Shown here piece by piece: positions 14,557 through 15,857 of a stretch of 15,857 nt of DNA. The stretch spans positions 1-15,857 of the forward strand of contig URJI01000067.1 in the NCBI GenBank assembly GCA_900548215.1, written 5' to 3'. This DNA comes from an uncultured Coprococcus sp. Its GTDB lineage: Bacteria > Bacillota > Clostridia > Lachnospirales > Lachnospiraceae. The notes beneath the pieces are model-generated. The model was given only the letters and a program-made list of their open reading frames with translations. It made no database searches and had not been told where the DNA came from. The first letter of the stretch is position 1. Every line of letters begins with the position of its first letter. Position numbers and translations under genes: made by a program.

Positions 14557-14766
14557 GGAGAAGGTATTTTGTTACTTATGGGGTGTAGCCAAAACTATAT
14601 AATGTATTGGGGGTTACAATTATTATTATATACATATCCCGGAAAAAGTCTGCCCAAACATTTTTTTATTTAGCAAATGTCATTGTGCAAAATCACAATT
14701 GATTTCCCTAATATTACCTATTTTTTACTTTTTATTGTTCACATTATCCAAAACAGCAACATATTT
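14557..14766. other. 210-base AT-rich stretch without a supported gene
   Basis: This lies between the hydrolase stop and the terminator at 14524-14556. It holds poly-T/A tracts, a TATAATAATAATTG stretch on the minus strand, and two C/G-rich islets (CCCCCA, ACACCCC on minus). The longest frame on +, 31 codons from 14578, has its purine-rich block 13 bases away and looks accidental. It may be a long 3' untranslated region, or a short RNA on the minus strand ending at the terminator; neither is shown. Confidence 0.4.
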
Positions 14767-15849
14767 CTAAAAACCGCGCCTTTTCAGATCACGCACCAGA
14801 TCCACATAGAATTCCCTCACGTCAAACGTATCAATGTTCTCTCTGTTGAGATCTATGACATCCCCGTGTGAGATTCCCCTGTTTCCATCTGGTTTCAGAT
14901 AGATAAAATTGGCGCCCCATTTAAATGATTCATATCCAACCAGACCGTCATTCTCACCATCGAAATGCTTTACGAATGCATTTGTCGTGTTCAGTGGGAA
15001 TCTGCCGCCGGATGGTTTCTTCATACACGAACCTGTACTCTGGATATATACTCCCGGTGGATCTGGGATCTCTCCGTTGAGTTTTGCACACGCTGACGCG
15101 GTAAGGTCTGTCACCGCTGCTATGAAATCTGGATTGGTTTCCCCCAGTTTCTTCAGGGCAGAGTTATATGCATCTGCAACCATCTGCTGCTGTTTTTCCG
15201 GAATCTTCCCCAGAAGATAATCTGCAAACTCACACCCTCTGTGTGGAGTGTTTATCGTTGTGAGCGATGCCACATACGGTGCCATACCAAGTTTCGATAT
15301 GGCATATCTGCTGTCCAGGCCTCCCTTTGAGTGGGCGATTATATTCACCTTGCCACAGCCTGTCTCCTGGATTATCTGCTTTATCCTATCCGCGATCTCA
15401 TGCCCCGAATCCGCAACTGACGCCGCTGACTGATGATTGCCATAGAATATCTTTGCGCCATTTGCCTCAAGAGCAGCAGGTATCCTTCCCCAGTAGTTCA
15501 GATATCTGAAATCCCTGAAAAATACTCCATGTACCATCAAAATTGGATATTTTGTGGCGCACACCTGATCCCGTTTCCTGTTGTTATCTATTATAAGCTT
15601 TTCATTCTCAAATACCGCCTCGTCAGATGCAAGCTTTATCAGTTTGCCAAGGACTATCAAATGTACCACAGGTATCCATCCACACAGTATTCCAATAACA
15701 CGCCATTTGATTCCAAGCTGTCTCGATGATAGATATATCCTGATTATTCCAACCCAAAACGTTATCGCCAGAACGATCACAGCTGTCAGTATGTACAGCA
15801 CCCAGTTCTTCCATGTCCACCCTGACACATCGACAACGCCCACTATCAT
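14767..15849 (-). CDS. Membrane-anchored alpha/beta-hydrolase, lipase-like
   Basis: At least 360 residues run from the ATG at 15849 to a TAG. No ribosome binding site is seen in the 8 bases left, and the frame is still open at the edge, so the true start may lie outside. Two hydrophobic segments (about 16-38 and 50-68) anchor the protein. The hydrolase follows: YPILMVHGVF (101-110) with the oxyanion-hole HG, nucleophile elbow AHSKGG with S174 and the DSRYA helix, TINTPHRG (198-205), then probable acid D301 (DGENDGLVG) and H328 (ISHGDVI). This order matches bacterial triacylglycerol lipases and related esterases. Whether the catalytic part faces in or out depends on topology not settled by sequence; a loop-in/loop-out hairpin would leave both termini on the same side. 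It may act on membrane lipids or acyl esters. Expressed alone, away from the GH13 gene by a terminator. Confidence 0.8.
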   Translation of the reverse strand: MIVGVVDVSGWTWKNWVLYILTAVIVLAITFWVGIIRIYLSSRQLGIKWRVIGILCGWIPVVHLIVLGKLIKLASDEAVFENEKLIIDNNRKRDQVCATKYPILMVHGVFFRDFRYLNYWGRIPAALEANGAKIFYGNHQSAASVADSGHEIADRIKQIIQETGCGKVNIIAHSKGGLDSRYAISKLGMAPYVASLTTINTPHRGCEFADYLLGKIPEKQQQMVADAYNSALKKLGETNPDFIAAVTDLTASACAKLNGEIPDPPGVYIQSTGSCMKKPSGGRFPLNTTNAFVKHFDGENDGLVGYESFKWGANFIYLKPDGNRGISHGDVIDLNRENIDTFDVREFYVDLVRDLKRRGF

Positions 15850-15857
15850 AAGTATCA

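Noticed and set aside
14578..14673. 31-codon frame on + starting ATGGGGTGTAGC
   Set aside because: The purine-rich block is 13 bases from the ATG, composition follows the AT-rich spacer, and nothing suggests a protein.

Overview
The window looks like chromosomal DNA from an anaerobic, low-to-mid GC Bacillota, most likely a Lachnospiraceae member (Coprococcus/Butyrivibrio-like; genus is a guess). The reasons are strong AGGAGG-type ribosome binding sites, TTGNNN/TATAAT promoters, a Firmicutes-style acpP/fabD/fabG block, AgrC-like GHKL proteins and a TetR/MMPL/XXXLXXG-lipoprotein export module. Nearly everything is on the minus strand. The exceptions are a truncated gene at the left edge and a tetR-type regulator.

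Left part (1-4135): an unrecognised partial gene on + runs tail to tail, 3 bases apart, into three minus-strand genes related to AgrC-type GHKL histidine kinases. The first of these in transcription order (3305-4102) is a short, single-pass protein with a phospho-acceptor H-box, N-box and G-box. The next two (2016-3269 and 606-1919) are multi-pass paralogues with degenerate, probably non-catalytic GHKL domains. No response regulator is in view. The short kinase carries an in-frame insert built from GGGGTCAGGCCCC hairpin elements. Its only strong ribosome binding site serves a nine-codon reading frame that ends in TAG six bases before the kinase ATG.

Middle (4155-6754): a fatty-acid synthesis block with fabG and fabD (overlapping by 8 bases, with their own promoter and terminator) and acpP (own strong promoter, structured 3' region and terminator). 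Between acpP and fabD lies a tandem array of about ten 24-25 base units built on the same GGGGTCAGGCCCC core found inside the kinase gene. This is the position where fabK usually sits in Firmicutes fab clusters.

Right-middle (6793-12302): an export module. A large lipoprotein made of XXXLXXG heptads (791 aa) lies downstream of a 705-aa MMPL/HAE3-type RND permease. A divergent TetR-family regulator follows, with an inverted repeat in the shared intergenic region as the candidate operator. Three small hairpins separate the permease and lipoprotein genes. A long bidirectional terminator separates tetR from the next gene.

Right (12317-15857): a cytoplasmic GH13 alpha-glucan hydrolase of the neopullulanase/cyclomaltodextrinase type with its own promoter and an upstream 18-base perfect palindrome, a terminator, about 210 bases without a gene, and a membrane-anchored alpha/beta-hydrolase (lipase-like) reaching the right edge. 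No tRNA, rRNA, insertion sequence or CRISPR array was found.
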